From Macrocystis pyrifera (taxonomy: Eukaryota; Sar; Phaeophyceae; Laminariales; Laminariaceae), in NCBI GenBank assembly GCA_031763025.1, contig JASSKH010000002.1, positions 15,865,468-15,929,467 on the forward strand: 64,000 nucleotides of DNA. The letters are read 5' to 3'. Shown here one piece after another: positions 32,711 through 44,588 of this stretch; within the stretch, counting starts at the first letter, position 1, and each line of letters starts with the position of its first letter. The notes below the pieces were generated by a model, which saw only the letters and a list, made by a program, of their open reading frames with translations, ran no database searches and had not been told where the DNA came from. The position numbers and the translations under genes were made by a program.

Positions 32711-33115
32711 TGTACTACATACTTGTATTTTCGCTGACCCGAGTCAATCGTTTGGCTGTGAAGATTCTCTCTCACCCAACAATGCACGTGGAGAGTCACT
32801 CATTCAATGTGCAATATTACATACTTGTGTTTACGTGGAGGTTATCTCTGACCCAGCATTCCGCTTGGAGAATAGCTCATTCAATGTGCTCCGCGCTCGC
32901 TGCCTGTGCCACGTATGAAGCGCTCCACGTCCGCTCCGCTTCCGATGTTGAATCAGAATTCCCGGAATACCTGATCCAGAAAGAATTCACGAATTCCTGG
33001 CTCACGAATTCCTGGCCTAGCCAGCGACCGCTGTCCAAGTGCAAGCCACGAACTCCTGGCCCAGCGAGCGACCGCTATCCAGGTGCAAGCCACGGACCCT
33101 GTCTGTTCGCGTGTT
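32711..33115 (+). repeat. Satellite units and a ~50-bp GAATTC repeat
   Basis: Two degenerate 103-bp satellite units (to about 32,905) are followed by repeats of GAATTCCTGGC and 'cccagcgagcgaccgctatccaggtgcaagccacg', which occur twice with changes. Confidence 0.55.
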
Positions 33116-35214
33116 TTACCAGCCTGCCAGCACCGGTCCGTGCGGTATTCACTTGGTACTCCCACAAGCGCGATCAACCAAACAGTGCCTGCTGCTGCTA
33201 TCGAAGTGACTACGTACTACGGATACGTACCCAGCGAAAGAATATGACCCATAACGCCTAGTTCTCTCTGCAACAACACACTGCAGATTATCATCGTATC
33301 GGTTCCCGATCCCTAATAATCTTTTTCTTTACTACCATTCCGAGACTGCGTTTGTTAGAGCCCCGGCCAGTCGACTGGGGGGGGCAACGCCCGAGTACTG
33401 GCAGTGCGATAGGCAACGAGAGCCAGCGGCCGGTGTCGCGGCTCTCGTACCAGGCCAGTGGACCCCCCCCCGATGTCGCAGAGAATAATGATAACATGAC
33501 CATTCGAATGATATACAACAAAGTAGAAAGCATAGACATGCTCTCCGCGAGGATAGAACTCACGCCTTCAAGTCTAAAATCGGGCATCGTGACCATTTTA
33601 CTGCATTCACAAAGATCCACATTACCTGGTACATGGTATTATTTCGTGGCGCGCACATCACACCGCATACACATGCAGACCAGCACGGCAGAAGAGAGAG
33701 AAGTGGCGATGATAGATGACGGACCGCATTCTCCGATAAAGCAACTACCCATGACAGTACACCATGGACCTGCGGCACGCGCGTGGTGTAGCCCGCTGCT
33801 GCTTGTGCTGCTAGTTTGTGTTCTGCGCATCCTGTCCGATGTCTAGTTTTCTAGAGTGTGCCTCGACCAGGAAACACAAAGCGTCGGAAATATAAGGACA
33901 ATTGAGATACTAACATTCAATCCAAACGGTGCTCACATTTCTATTCAGAGTATGCTTGTTGTTCTGTCACATACAGCAGCAAATATAGGTAGATGGTGGA
34001 TTACGGACCGCAGGCTCGGATGAACACAACTATCAATACAGCGCAGATAGGTGTGTTACACATGCACGGTGTTGCCTACGGGTGTTTGTGCGCAGCAGCG
34101 TTGTAACGTTGTGCTTTGTGCATGTTGCCTGCTGTCTACATAGTACATGTTTAGGCTGTGTGCTCGTGAAAGGGCCAAAAGCTGACGACATTCCGTACGT
34201 ACCATGGTACAAAAAAAGGCCTCTCGAATTGAAACCAGGGAAATCATCTCATCCACTCCCGCCGAAAAAAAAACTTGGAGGGCTTGCCACGTGCCTCAGA
34301 GGGCACGGATCGCGCCCGGACCTCGACCAATGTGTCCCGCCGGGCTTCCCGAGTCGACTACTTAGCGTTTCGACAAAAAGTGCCGGTACGAACAGATATG
34401 TTCGAAAAAGTACGTAAGAATCACAAACATAACTATTATTACGTGCTTTATTTTACTCAGCCGGTCACAAAATACTATTTCGCAACCTCGACCTCACGCA
34501 ACTTTTGTGTACTTACGTTTACGCCGCAACCATAGAATTGATCGCCGCCAGCCATGTTCAGTATCAAGACCCATACCCATTTACAGGTACCCTCTTCTAT
34601 ATTATTGTAGTAATGATCCCAAACTAATTGCACAAACAGTTTGGTCCTCCCCCGAGATGTGTGTGTGTGTGTGTGTGTTTTTTACGTTGATGATGGGTGG
34701 ATGCAGTTTAAACAGGTGTGCAGGTATTACCATTCCGTTCTTACGCCACTCCTGTAGGCACTTCCCGGAGGGGAACCTTGTATAGATATATACCAGTCTC
34801 GGTCGTAATATACTGGAAGTCGCATGGTTCAACTCATAGCTGTCGCTCCTTGGTTTTCACAGGTCAGGGGCACAAATCCCGGAAGACTGTTGTGTTGTTT
34901 TTGTTTGGCGGTATTTTTTCTGTTTTTTTTTCTCATTGACACCATGTATTTGCTTTGCTGGTGCCGTTGTGTGGTTGACAACAGCGTTGCTTTGTCGTTG
35001 TATCATATCGTATCATGCGAGCAGGTATACTGTACCTGGTAGGTATACTAACGTACAAGTTCACATAATATTGGTAGTGTGTGCTGCTGTTGTACGAACA
35101 AATGTCAATCAATGGGCGACAGGGGCACCTTGAAGTATCATACCCGAGAGGGGAAACGGAAAAGGAATTAGATTAGAGCGATACTTCCTTATCATCACTA
35201 TATACAAGACTTTC
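33116..35214. other. Unassigned region
   Basis: The longest plus-strand frame (33,352-33,846, 164 codons) and another (34,082-34,417, 111 codons starting with a hydrophobic stretch) match nothing recognised and have open frames opposite them, so they are not called. A (TG)n run lies at 34,660-34,678. Two TACCTGGTA motifs occur at 33,623 and 35,033, and TACCATGGTA near 34,200. Confidence 0.3.
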
Positions 35215-35433
35215 CTTCGGAGTGGGTATTCCGTCGTTTCGTGTACGAACATATAACTGCAATTAATTGGCGACATAGCCCAAAGCCAACCAAACTAAAT
35301 GTATTTGTGTAAGAAACGGTGAAGGATGTACTCGTAATAATCGCGTTTATTTATTAATGTAATGTGAAACGTAAGATCGGGTGACGCAAGAGTAAGAATG
35401 GCATTCGTCTAATAATAAGAATAACATATTTCA

Positions 35434-36025
35434 TCAGTGTGGGGAGAGAGTGGAGTAGTGCTTGGCATGTGGATGATATACAACATACATGCTGTTGTTT
35501 AAAGGAAGGTTTGGGACAGGAGAGAAAGCAGCAGTGCCGGCAACGACAACGGTTATGGAAATGTTGTATAGTTGCTGGGCGGCCGCGATTTCGATGTAGC
35601 CAGCATAGGAGTTTGGATGAGACATGATATGTAAATAGTCTTCCGGGATGCTGTAGTAACGAGGCGGGAGGCCCAGAATGTGGATCTGTTCGCTGTTGAA
35701 CCCGTTGGATATGTGTAGGAAGAAATAATCGTGATTTTGGGAAATGTGGGAAACAATTTGTTTCCTTTCGTTCGTCCTGGATGGCGACAATCTGCTTGGC
35801 GTACTGCTTCGGAATTCCGCGAAGCCCTGGAGCAGGCGAAATGGAAGGGAGTCTTTTTGCGCTTGATGATGATGTCTCCGTCTTTGATGGTGGAGTCCGT
35901 CAGGCGGCAGTTGTAGCACTTGCCACGGACCTGGTCGAAGTAAACATATAGGGTGCGCGGGGCGGGAGTGGCGTGCAGGGAATGGCGGGGGAGGGGGGAA
36001 GGGGGGGGGGGGGCAGAGTTCATTA
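35434..36025 (-). pseudogene. Zinc-binding motif plus OTU-like cysteine protease, 3' part (right copy)
   Basis: Same arrangement as 4,005-4,612. One frame gives YFDQVRGKCYNCRL and TPFHFAC. Another, ending at 35,434, gives RKQIVSHISQNHDYFF, EDYLHIMSHPNSYAGYIEI and VVYHPHAKHYSTL. The OTU frame is open for 161 codons here. Most differences from the left copy are substitutions (for example SSLEDY to SIPEDY), and both keep the OTU-half frame open. This hints that the second frame was translated after the duplication or that divergence is recent. The catalytic-cysteine segment was not found. If the Cys-rich exon at 37.7-38.2 kb is exon 1, this would be the last exon. Confidence 0.5.
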
Positions 36026-36059
36026 TTTGTACTGCTCTACAGCGGCACAACAGCAGTAC

Positions 36060-37076
36060 GTAATCGCTTGCTATACGACGGCAGCAGCAGCAGCAGCAGA
36101 AGCAGCAAGTACGTAATTTCCTTGACGATACAGAAATATGTACAGACACAAGTGTAGTACAGTACACACACAAATCACGTGCAGCATGATCTACGGCAAC
36201 AACACAGCAGCACCACAAAAAAAATCATTGACGATACAGAAATATGTACACACGCACAAGTTTAAGTGTAATAGACACACAAATCATGTCCAGCATGATG
36301 TACGGCAACAACGCAGCAGCGCCACAAAACGACCAGGAAACACAATTATCCGAGTACATACAAACATTCAGTGAATATTGCGGCAGCCCTAAAAGCAGAG
36401 CAGCAGCAGCAGCAGCAGCAGAAGCAGCAACGGATCGCCACAGCGTTAGCAGCAGCAGCATAGCAACGATATGAAAAGAAGGGAGAAAAAAAGTATGTAC
36501 CCCGAGGCCGTCCGAAAAGTATTTTTGGTACCTCACTATAGACCCACCTCCGCATGCTGTACGGCAACAACGCAGCAGCAGCAGCATAGCAACAATACGA
36601 AATACGAGAAAAAGTAGTACGTACGCAAAATGCAGGAGCAAAACGACCATTTTTTTTTTTTTTTACGTATCAAAACAAATATTTGGGTACAAAAACGGCC
36701 AATAAAAACAATAATCCGCGTTGGCAGCAGCAGCATAGCAACGATATGAAAATAAGGAAGAAAAAAAGTATGTGCCCTGGTATGCTGCAATCGCAAAACC
36801 TACGGAATTTCATTGACGATACCGAAATATGTACATACACAAGTGCAGCATGATGTACGGCAACAACGCAGCAGCACCACAGCAGCAGCACAGCAACGAT
36901 ATACATGAAAATAACCAAGCCAAAAACGAGAAATTGCAGAACGTACGCAAAATGCAGGAGCAAAACGACAAAAATATTTTTTCACGTATCAAAAGGAACC
37001 ATTTGGGTACAAAAACGATCAAGAAAAACAGTAATCCGAGTACATACGGACATTCAGTGGATATTGCGGCAGCATT

Positions 37077-37107
<31 letters not shown>

Positions 37108-37480
37108 GCTACAGCATTAGCAGCAGCAGAAGCTGCAACGAATCGCCGCAGCGTTGGCAGCAACAGCAGCAGCAGCAGCATAGCAACGATATGAAAATAA
37201 GGAAGAAAAAAAAAGCATGTACCCTGGTACACCGCCATCGCAAAACCTACGGAATTGACGATCCGAAAATATGTACGCTTCCAGCATGATGCACGGCAAC
37301 AACGCAGCAGCACTACATACAGCAGCAGCAAGTGCACAGGAGCAGCAGGTGCACAGCACGGCAACAACGCAGCAACACTACAGCAGCAGCGAGTGCACAG
37401 GAGAAGCAGGTGCACAGCAGCAGCAGCACTCATGGCGTGGCGCTGACAGCAGCAGCAGCAGCGGCAGCCGAAAACGAGCA
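36060..37480. repeat. CAG-rich tandem block (right copy)
   Basis: Two to three units of 330-480 bp, keyed by 'atcaaaa-caaccatttgggtacaaaaacg' blocks near 36,665 and 36,990, with several (CAG)n runs. Equivalent to 4,640-5,950, but the unit number and triplet lengths differ. Confidence 0.75.
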
Positions 37481-37742
37481 AAATGAGTACATGGGGTCAC
37501 CAAAACATGTACACACAGAAGTCGTGTGCTTCACGTCCCGCAAACAGTTGTGCATGTGCGCGTTCGCGTGCACTGTGTGTAAGAGGAGCCGACGCAACGC
37601 ACGAAGGGGAAAGAACGAGCATGGACGAGTAAAAAAAAAAATAAACGCTTTGACGTAGGTTTGTATGCAAAAAGGCAATTGAAACCCCCAAAAAAAAACG
37701 TACTGGCAACATACAGCATGCACAATAGACATAAGACACTCA

Positions 37743-38180
37743 CCACTGTCAGCAGTCTCGAGGGAGTACGAGACAGTCCCTTCCTTGATCGGGCGAGCAT
37801 AGAACTCGCAGTCGGTTGCCCTGTCAGGATGATCCCGCCACCACGCACGTGAGACCCTTGCAGGTGGCGAAGGCCACGTTTTTGCCACCAGGCGCGGAGT
37901 TCTTGACCAAGTGTTGGTCCGTGCACTGGTCGCAAACAACAGCCGGCACCAGGTCGGTCTTTGTCGTTGCCGCTCTCTTGCCAGAGGGCGAGGACCTCGC
38001 GCCTCTCGACGAGGGGGAGGTGAGCTTAGGGGGCGTGGAGAAGGGAGAGGCGGGGGTTGCAGCACCAGCAGGTTCGCCACCGACAGCAGCAGCTTGGCCG
38101 CCGACAGCTGCACCTATCTATGCCGTTCGTCGAAGGCGAGACGCCTCTTTTAGGCGCCGTGCGAAGAGCTGTCTATTGGT
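37743..38180 (-). pseudogene. Cys-rich exon of the duplicated gene (right copy, uninterrupted)
   Basis: On the minus strand: a Pro/Ser/Ala/Gly-rich lead, then TDLVPAVVCDQCTDQHLVKN, SAPGGKNVAFATCKGLTC, and in a shifted frame TDCEF-ARPIKEGTVSYSL, followed by a GTGAGTGTC splice-donor-like site near 37,740. Relative to the left copy a base is lost near 37,845 and DCEFC has become DCEFY, so the zinc cluster is damaged. The undamaged consensus from the two copies predicts CDQC / CKDLTC / CEFC ligands. No start codon was found, and an upstream exon is likely. Confidence 0.5.
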
Positions 38181-38365
38181 TGGCAGTTTGCGGAAGAAGA
38201 AAGAAGAAAGGTTGTTTGGCTGTTTGACGAAGAAGAAAGAAGAAAGGTTGTTTGGCTGTTTGGCTGTTCGGCTGTTTCAAAGAAGAAGGGCTGTTTGCGA
38301 AGAGCTGTCTATCAGTCGGTCTGTCTGCCAAGAGCTAGCAAGTGACAACGACCTCAAAAATCGTA

Positions 38366-40225
38366 ATTATAGTTGTATTTATATTATATTACACATTGTG
38401 CCTGGTGGAAAAATGTGTGCCGGATGGCAACATTTGTTGTTGGTTCATTGAATGTTATTCCAGCGTTTTCTGTCTCTTCACTCAAATACGATTTATTTTA
38501 TATGTACCCCTTGGCAGTAATGTCGCATTTACGGCCTCGATCTGCCCACATCCTTGGTCATTACAGGCATGCGCGGAGCCAACGCGTGCGTCAGCTCGCC
38601 ACGGCGAAGTCCCTTTTGTTAGGGAGGGCTACGCCAATGCGGGCTGATGCCCATCGCTGCTCCGCGTATGTCCGCAACGGGCGATAGATGAACTGTAGGA
38701 ACGGTAGAATAAGTCAAGACTGCAAAAGAAGCGGCAGCATTGTCAAGGGGTGTAGGGCATTATTTTGCGGTTGGATACATAATAGATACAGTAGATACAA
38801 AGGGAGCTTGGCCACGGTGGGCTAGTGCCCGCTGCTTCGCGTACACCCGCGAATGTTCGAAGTATATATAAAGCGCAGCTACTGTTGTAGCATAGGTCAA
38901 AGATCGACAGGTAAAAGTGACCGTACCGCCAAGGGGTGTACACGCAAGATTGGTAACTGGTGATATGTATATATATATACGATCTGCTGCCTTTGACGAC
39001 AGGACACTAAAAATAAATAAAAGTTGTAGAACACACAGCTGACGACGTGCTCTGATCCACATTAGGGGGACGGCTCGGGCATTGGTATCAATATCTTAGT
39101 GTATCTATCTTTTCATGAGGGGGAGCACATTTCGGAATAATTCGTCACTTGGTTATAGATTTGATTGACAAGATATAAATAAATATTTAGCTTTCATATT
39201 TGATTGGTGAAACGTCGATTGGGAGTCGCTAGAGTACACCATAATAGGGATAACATTGCTGGGGCAATTTCGTCAAGTGTTCAGGTCTGACTGATGGCTC
39301 TTTCCATTGGATTATTGTCACCCTTTGGTATGTGGATGTTATGATTTGGATACGCGCTGCACATTGTCAGATGGCGAATGGAATAATAATATCTTGCCCA
39401 TAATTTGAAAAATTTCGATTCGTTTTTTTTTAGTTTCTGCGATGACCTAGCACAGTTGAAAAACTTGAAAACAATATCTGCTGTGACTGGTGCATAGTGT
39501 ACTTGGTATTTATGTAATGGCAGTACTACACTACAGTACTACTACCTGTGGTACTGCTGTTCACTTCATTTGTGTTGCACGTACATGTTATGTGATACGA
39601 AAACATACTCGCACGTACTAATACTAGTATACTGCGAGTGTTACTATACTGTACTGCGGTAAAGACTGCGGAGCAAGGCAAATCTTGCACTACTTGATTG
39701 TACTGTACTACAACAATACTTATGAACTACTACCAATAGGTACTGCTACGGCTGCTTATAGGCTGTCTGACGGCAGCAGAAGTTAGTATTATAGTTGGTT
39801 GTCGCACATACTGGCATGTTTTCCGGTTGGGATGTGCACGATTTAGCTCTAATACACATGTTCGCGCGGGTGGCATCTGTATGATCTAGCTCTTATACAC
39901 ATGTTTGCCTTGGTGTGTGTGATCTTCGAGATCTAGATAATGTTCCACTGATGGATATGTATGATGTGCGGGATCTAGATCACGTCTCACTGATTGGATC
40001 TGCATGATCTAGATCTTTCGCACATGTTTGCCTGGGTGGGATATGTATGATTTCGATATTTCGCATATTTTCACCCGGGTGAGATCTGTACGAGCTGCAT
40101 GATCTGCTGTGTCCGCAGGTGATGTTGCTGTTGTTCTCACATTAACTCTCAAATCGAGGAGTTCGTCACACAAGGTGCTGGAGCCCTAGGAGAATCAGAA
40201 AAAAAATACCAGATGAGAAAAAAAA
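38366..40225. other. Unassigned region with ~60-bp imperfect repeats
   Basis: Two related segments (38,590-38,690 and 38,800-38,860) share 'gcccatcgctgctccgcgtatgtccgc'-like text. At about 39,830-40,110 four to five imperfect ~60-bp units carry GATCTAGATC, ACACATGTTTGCC and GGGTGGGAT-TGTATGAT. No gene was supported. Confidence 0.4.
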
Positions 40226-40957
40226 ATGGCCGGGAAGCACGACGCTACTCACCTGAAAACACGAGACGAAGAAGGCGCACGCATGAAAATTATATCAAAG
40301 TGCAAACTGATCTTACATGGCCGTGGGTATCGACTCAACTACAGCGTAGAGTTCCCCATGTTCCCACAAGTAACCAACGGGCTACTGACTACCCTGTACA
40401 GCGGTTGCTGTCTGGAGTGCTGCCTGCACCGTACGGAACGCACGGTGGTCATGAACACAGAGAGGAACACGCCTGCTGTCTGAGGTGCTGTCATAGTGGC
40501 GACTCGCAGGCATGTGACAAAAAGAGCGATCGAACCAAAAACCATCATGCGAATATCAACGATCACCACGTCTTCCCGGACCGGCCGGGGAGAGAGGCAG
40601 AATTTCCCCGTGGGGGAAATTTTACTTGTTATTAGTATGATCCCCACGAAAAAAAAAAGTGGTCCCCAGCTGCACCTGTAACCTTTTGAACCTTCATGTC
40701 CCGAGTTTGAGCCCAGCCAAGTTCATTTACCTTTTTTTTTTTGCTCGTCTTTTTCCTTTTTGTTGCCTGTTTTTGTATACTATACCTGGTATGATTTTCG
40801 ACTTTTGTCTTGGCCTGTGTTTTGGCCCAGTTTTTTTCTTCCCTTTTGTGTATGGTATGTATGCTATGTTGATACGTATATTTAACCTGGTACCGTATGT
40901 GATATATATGTATATATGTGATATAGCATATGAATATATATATATTGCATATCGTCA
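40226..40957. other. Unassigned stretch with an 85-codon frame
   Basis: An ATG frame at 40,226-40,483 (starting MAGKHDATHLKTRDEEGARM) looks moderately protein-like, but no homologue was recognised and the strand is open in another frame. AT-rich sequence with alternating TATA runs to the LINE border. Confidence 0.25.
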
Positions 40958-42605
40958 ATCAGGGGATGCGGCAAGGATGTGTCTTGCCACCACTTCTGTT
41001 CAATGTCTTCTTCGCTGCTGTGATACACGCCGTGCTGGTACGCTTCAGTGAAGACCCAGACATTTTGAGGAACTTGGTTCACCTCGAGGAGGACCTCGGC
41101 GAGGACGGGGTGAAGGTTGACCCACTAACTTGCGTACGGAGGGCAGTATGGGGTATGCTGTACGCGGACGATAAAGGCATTGTGTCTAAGTCGGCGGAAG
41201 GCCTTACGAAGATGATGACCGTCGTTGTGACCGTTTTCGAAGCAGCAGGCCTCACCGTATCCGAAAAGAAAACGGAGACCATGCTGCTGCGGACACCGAA
41301 TCAGGCACCCCAGACCTCACCACTCGTCATTGAAGCGGCGGGACAGAGATATAGACAGACGACGCAGTTTTTGTATCTGGGCGGTCTTGTCGTCGCAAGC
41401 GCTGATATTATGCCAGAGATCACACGACAGATCCGACTCGCGTGGGCATGCTACAACCGGTTCAAACGGGAACTGTATGATATGGAGGATGCGCCGTTCA
41501 CTCTAAAAGTGCGCATGCTAAAGACCGAGGTGATGGAGACCCTGCTGTACGGGTGCGTGACGTGGACTCTTGGTCAGGAGCACTTCGCTGAACTACGAAC
41601 GGCACACCACAAACTCCTCCTACGGATCATTGGCTTCCAGCGCCGGCAACGCACTGACCACCTCATGTCGTACGCCAAGGCCCTCAAAAAAGCACAATGC
41701 GAGAGCGTTGAGACGATCATCCGCAAAAGACGCCTCCTCTTTGCGGGGGCCGTACAGCGGGCGACCAATGAGCGGCTGACCCGCCGGGTGATGTTTGGGA
41801 CGATGGCTGGTGGGGAGAACCCAGGACCAGGCCGACCGGAAAAGACCTGGGCCCAATGTCTAGCAGACGACCTCAGGGTTTTCCAAGCCACCGAGGGGTC
41901 CACGGAAAGCTCCCCTCTGCTGTTCGGAGTAGAAACGTGTTATGGCCGAGCGCGGCTAAGAAGAGCGGGAAGTGGTACCGGGGGGTCGTCGACGCGGCGG
42001 ACTGTTTCATGGTGAGGTGGCACAGGGACGAGGCACAGAGGAGCCGGCTACGCCACGCAGCCGAGGACGCCAAGAACGGCGACAACGGGAGGGGGGGAAG
42101 GGGGAAGGGCAGCCGTACTGATACGGCTGTCGACGAATGCAGAAACGAAATGATAGATCGGGTGACTAGGTATCGGTGCGACTAGCTCTTATAGACTGTT
42201 GCCTGTAGCTCCCTCTCTTTCGTGTCGCTTCATCCGCGCAGCAGATATCTGTCCTTCCTGAGTACGAATGCTGTCCGTCTGGCAGCCTTTTCTGAAGTCC
42301 TTGTCGTTTGTATTCTGTTCTTCGTTTCATTTCATTTTTGTTTTGTTTTGTTTTTGTTTCATTGTCTTTTTGCTCTTATTTTTGGTCCTGCTTGTGTTGT
42401 TGTTTCTCGTACCCGGTACGCTGACATTGCACTTGCTTGACACTTGAATTTGCGATTATTATTAAGTATTTGTTTTGGTCTTCCTCTGTCTGACAGTCTG
42501 CGACCACGGAATCAGTATCTCTCTAGGATAAGGAATCAGGACGGACACAGGGTGTACTGATGAAGCTGGGTAGAAAGGACGATTTAATGTGAAGACAACA
42601 ACATA
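40958..42605 (+). mobile_element. 5'-truncated LINE, longer copy
   Basis: Begins abruptly inside the reverse transcriptase after an AT-rich stretch and ends in the same 3' UTR as the copy at 6,479-7,625 ('ttaatgtgaagacaacaaca'). No endonuclease region is present. Confidence 0.85.
40960..42185 (+). pseudogene. LINE reverse transcriptase, C-terminal two-thirds
   Basis: RT blocks: NQGMRQGCVLPPLLFNVFFA, WGMLYADDKGIVSKSAEGL with the catalytic YADD, AAGLTVSEKKTETM and TTQFLYLGGLVVAS. The thumb and C-terminal region follow: LYGCVTWTLGQEHF and RIIGFQRRQRTDHL. One frame runs to 42,015, but compared with the other copy a single G is lost at about 41,937, so the true frame continues at 41,938-42,185 (KKSGKWYRGVVDAADCF ... 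RNEMIDRVTRYR). 5' truncation removes the endonuclease and first RT blocks. This LINE type differs from the one at 61.7 kb. Confidence 0.85.
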
Positions 42606-43056
42606 TCGAGTGTGTATAAATAAATGCTATATATCTATTGTATATAAAAAAGAAGGGTATGACTTACTTCCTGCCAAGCGATATATATATAAAAAAAGAA
42701 GGGCATGACTTACTTCCTGGCAAGCGGCTTCAAAAATACTATTGTGTACAGGTATATACCTGTGTCTACAGAAGCATCATAGCAGTCCTCTTTGATGATA
42801 TTTTGTAGTATCGTGATGCGTGCATTCATGCTTGCTTCTTGCCATCCGGCAATGTCCAGCACACGTTTCGACGCGACCACCCAGCAGCAGCCCTGTATTT
42901 AGAGGTTGTTTTTTGAACGGCCTCTTTGTTCCTGAAGTTATTATCTGATATTGCATTCCCACACCATGGGTCACCCCCCCGCGGAAAAATATATACACCC
43001 TAAAAAAGAGATCACTTCACCCCCCACCTCCTCGTCAATATCTCCCTGAATAAATA
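42606..43056. repeat. Short duplication and unassigned sequence
   Basis: A ~57-bp direct duplication (42,630-42,735) is keyed by 'aaaaaagaagggtatgacttacttcctg'-type text. The remainder has no recognised feature. Confidence 0.45.
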
Positions 43057-43860
43057 TCACTTCCTCAGCCTCGTGTTCTGTTTGACTGCCTGTTTAAGTT
43101 TCTCCTTGAGTACGGACGCTTTGATATTGTTCCTGCGAAAACCTTTCTCCAAACCACGCAAGACCCGCTTAAGCTCATTAGCACCGAGGCCGTCGATAGC
43201 TTCGTCTGTCATGCTGAACACTTCTCCCCGCTCCATCCCCTGCGCTTCGTCCGAAGCATGGCCCACTGGCCGTGGGCGGTCAGCATCCCCCCTCCCCGCA
43301 CCCCTACCGTTCTCTTGTCTTTGCCACCCCCTTTCTTCACCGCGAGCGCCCCCTGCACCACTACCCTTCTCTGCTCCGCGCCAGCCCCCTGCGCCGCGAC
43401 CCGGACCACGAACATGACCCGTCGCTGGACCGCGCAGCAGCACCGTGGCGTGCTTTGACATCCTAGCCCAGTACTTTTTCAACAGGGTCGTAGTAACCAT
43501 CCCCCTGAGCTTGAGCGTCCTCACAGCACCGTTGTCAATGTTCTCCACGTTTTTGAGGACCGCAGTGTTGCAGTCGAAGGAGATGGCGCTCAGGCGTTGG
43601 GCTTCGGTGAGGTCGGGGGTACTAGCCGCGCGAGCCGTGCATTGCCTCAACAGGCACTTTCGTCGTGTGTCTCGGGGGTTACTGTTGTCATGGCCACATG
43701 CGCCCCCCTCCGTTTGGGACCCCGACCGCGGTGGCCACCAGCAGGGGGGTGTGGAGTGGCGGCGCTGGTGGACGTCGGCAGCTTCTGGCGGGTATAGGGG
43801 TCCACAGCTGGAACTGCACCTTGACGAGGCAAAGAGAAGCGAACGGAAAAATAATGGCAT
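43057..43860 (-). CDS. Unrecognised protein, charged C-terminus
   Basis: An open frame of 267 codons on the minus strand. The central part (TPDLTEAQRLSAISFDCN, VENIDNGAVRTLKLRGM, LLKKYWARMSKHATVLL) and the end (MTDEAIDGLGANELKRVL, LEKGFRRNNIKASVLKEKLK) look like real helical protein. They are separated by a Gly/Arg-rich linker, and the last 50 residues could form a coiled coil. The first ~80 codons are less convincing. Another frame upstream (SNIATSLRTELEEHLPAS, near 43,980) may be a preceding exon, with an acceptor-like TCGTCAAG near 43,820. No domain was recognised. It may be a host gene or an ORF1 of an element. Confidence 0.4.
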   Translation of the reverse strand: MPLFFRSLLFASSRCSSSCGPLYPPEAADVHQRRHSTPPCWWPPRSGSQTEGGACGHDNSNPRDTRRKCLLRQCTARAASTPDLTEAQRLSAISFDCNTAVLKNVENIDNGAVRTLKLRGMVTTTLLKKYWARMSKHATVLLRGPATGHVRGPGRGAGGWRGAEKGSGAGGARGEERGWQRQENGRGAGRGDADRPRPVGHASDEAQGMERGEVFSMTDEAIDGLGANELKRVLRGLEKGFRRNNIKASVLKEKLKQAVKQNTRLRK

Positions 43861-44588
43861 AATACAGTGAAGTCACGACACGCAACGACGGGCTTGTGAA
43901 AGCAACCGGCACGTAAAAAATGGGGGGTCGGCGAAGCTGGCAAGTGCTCCTCAAGTTCCGTCCGCAACGACGTAGCTATGTTGGAAACAAAGCATTCGCC
44001 GCCCTTCGTAAGAATTTTCAAGAGTACTACCCCTTTCCCCAGTCGTAACCCATCGGAAAGACCCTTTTGTTATCGCATTGACTGAGAGATCACACCTGCG
44101 CTTTGCTCGGAGAGGGTGGTCGAGCAGCTTCCACCTAATCCTCTTCCACCCCCAGTCGAGTTGGTCGCGCTACGAAACTCCGGTTGTGGTTCGCTCCCCT
44201 CGCTCGCGCCACCCCCCCCTTCCCTCGCTCATCGACGGTGGCCCTACCCCCCTGATCACGCCACCACCACCCCCTCTTCGCCCATAGGCGGTGGTCCTCC
44301 CTCCCTACTCCATCACCACCACTTCCCCCTCCCTCGCTTGTCAACGGCGCTGCGGTCGCTGCAAATGGCGTATCAACTGGTGTTGCAGCTGGCGTACTGC
44401 CGGAAGATGCCTTCCCACCCACGCCGTCGCCGTCGCACTTATCTACGGAAAAATAATTCGACGGGTTGGCAGGATCACGAGGATAGCAAGGGGTTGCCGA
44501 ACACTCAGTTTAAGAAGGTGTCATGGAGGTTATCATGGTTGTCAGCAATAAGTATCAATGCAGAGACGAAAATGTCAGCGACGAACTA
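43861..44588. other. Unassigned, low-complexity C-rich stretch
   Basis: Contains C-rich tracts with Gly/Pro-rich frames on both strands (44,160-44,340). A possible upstream exon of the 43-kb gene lies on the minus strand near 43,900-44,020. Confidence 0.3.

Larger units (their letters stand above)
35215..38365. repeat. Right copy of the duplicated locus
   Basis: Paralogue of 3,751-8,015. It retains the LINE-free site at about 37,930 and lacks the long hairpin. Its borders match the left copy exactly, and the outer flanks are unrelated. Confidence 0.85.

Noticed and set aside
34664..34678. Short (TG)n run
   Set aside because: Ordinary dinucleotide microsatellite, too short to interpret.
34800..34880. 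tRNA-like or SINE-like box B text (GGCACAAATCCCGG)
   Set aside because: No matching box A or cloverleaf could be drawn around it, and no second copy was seen.
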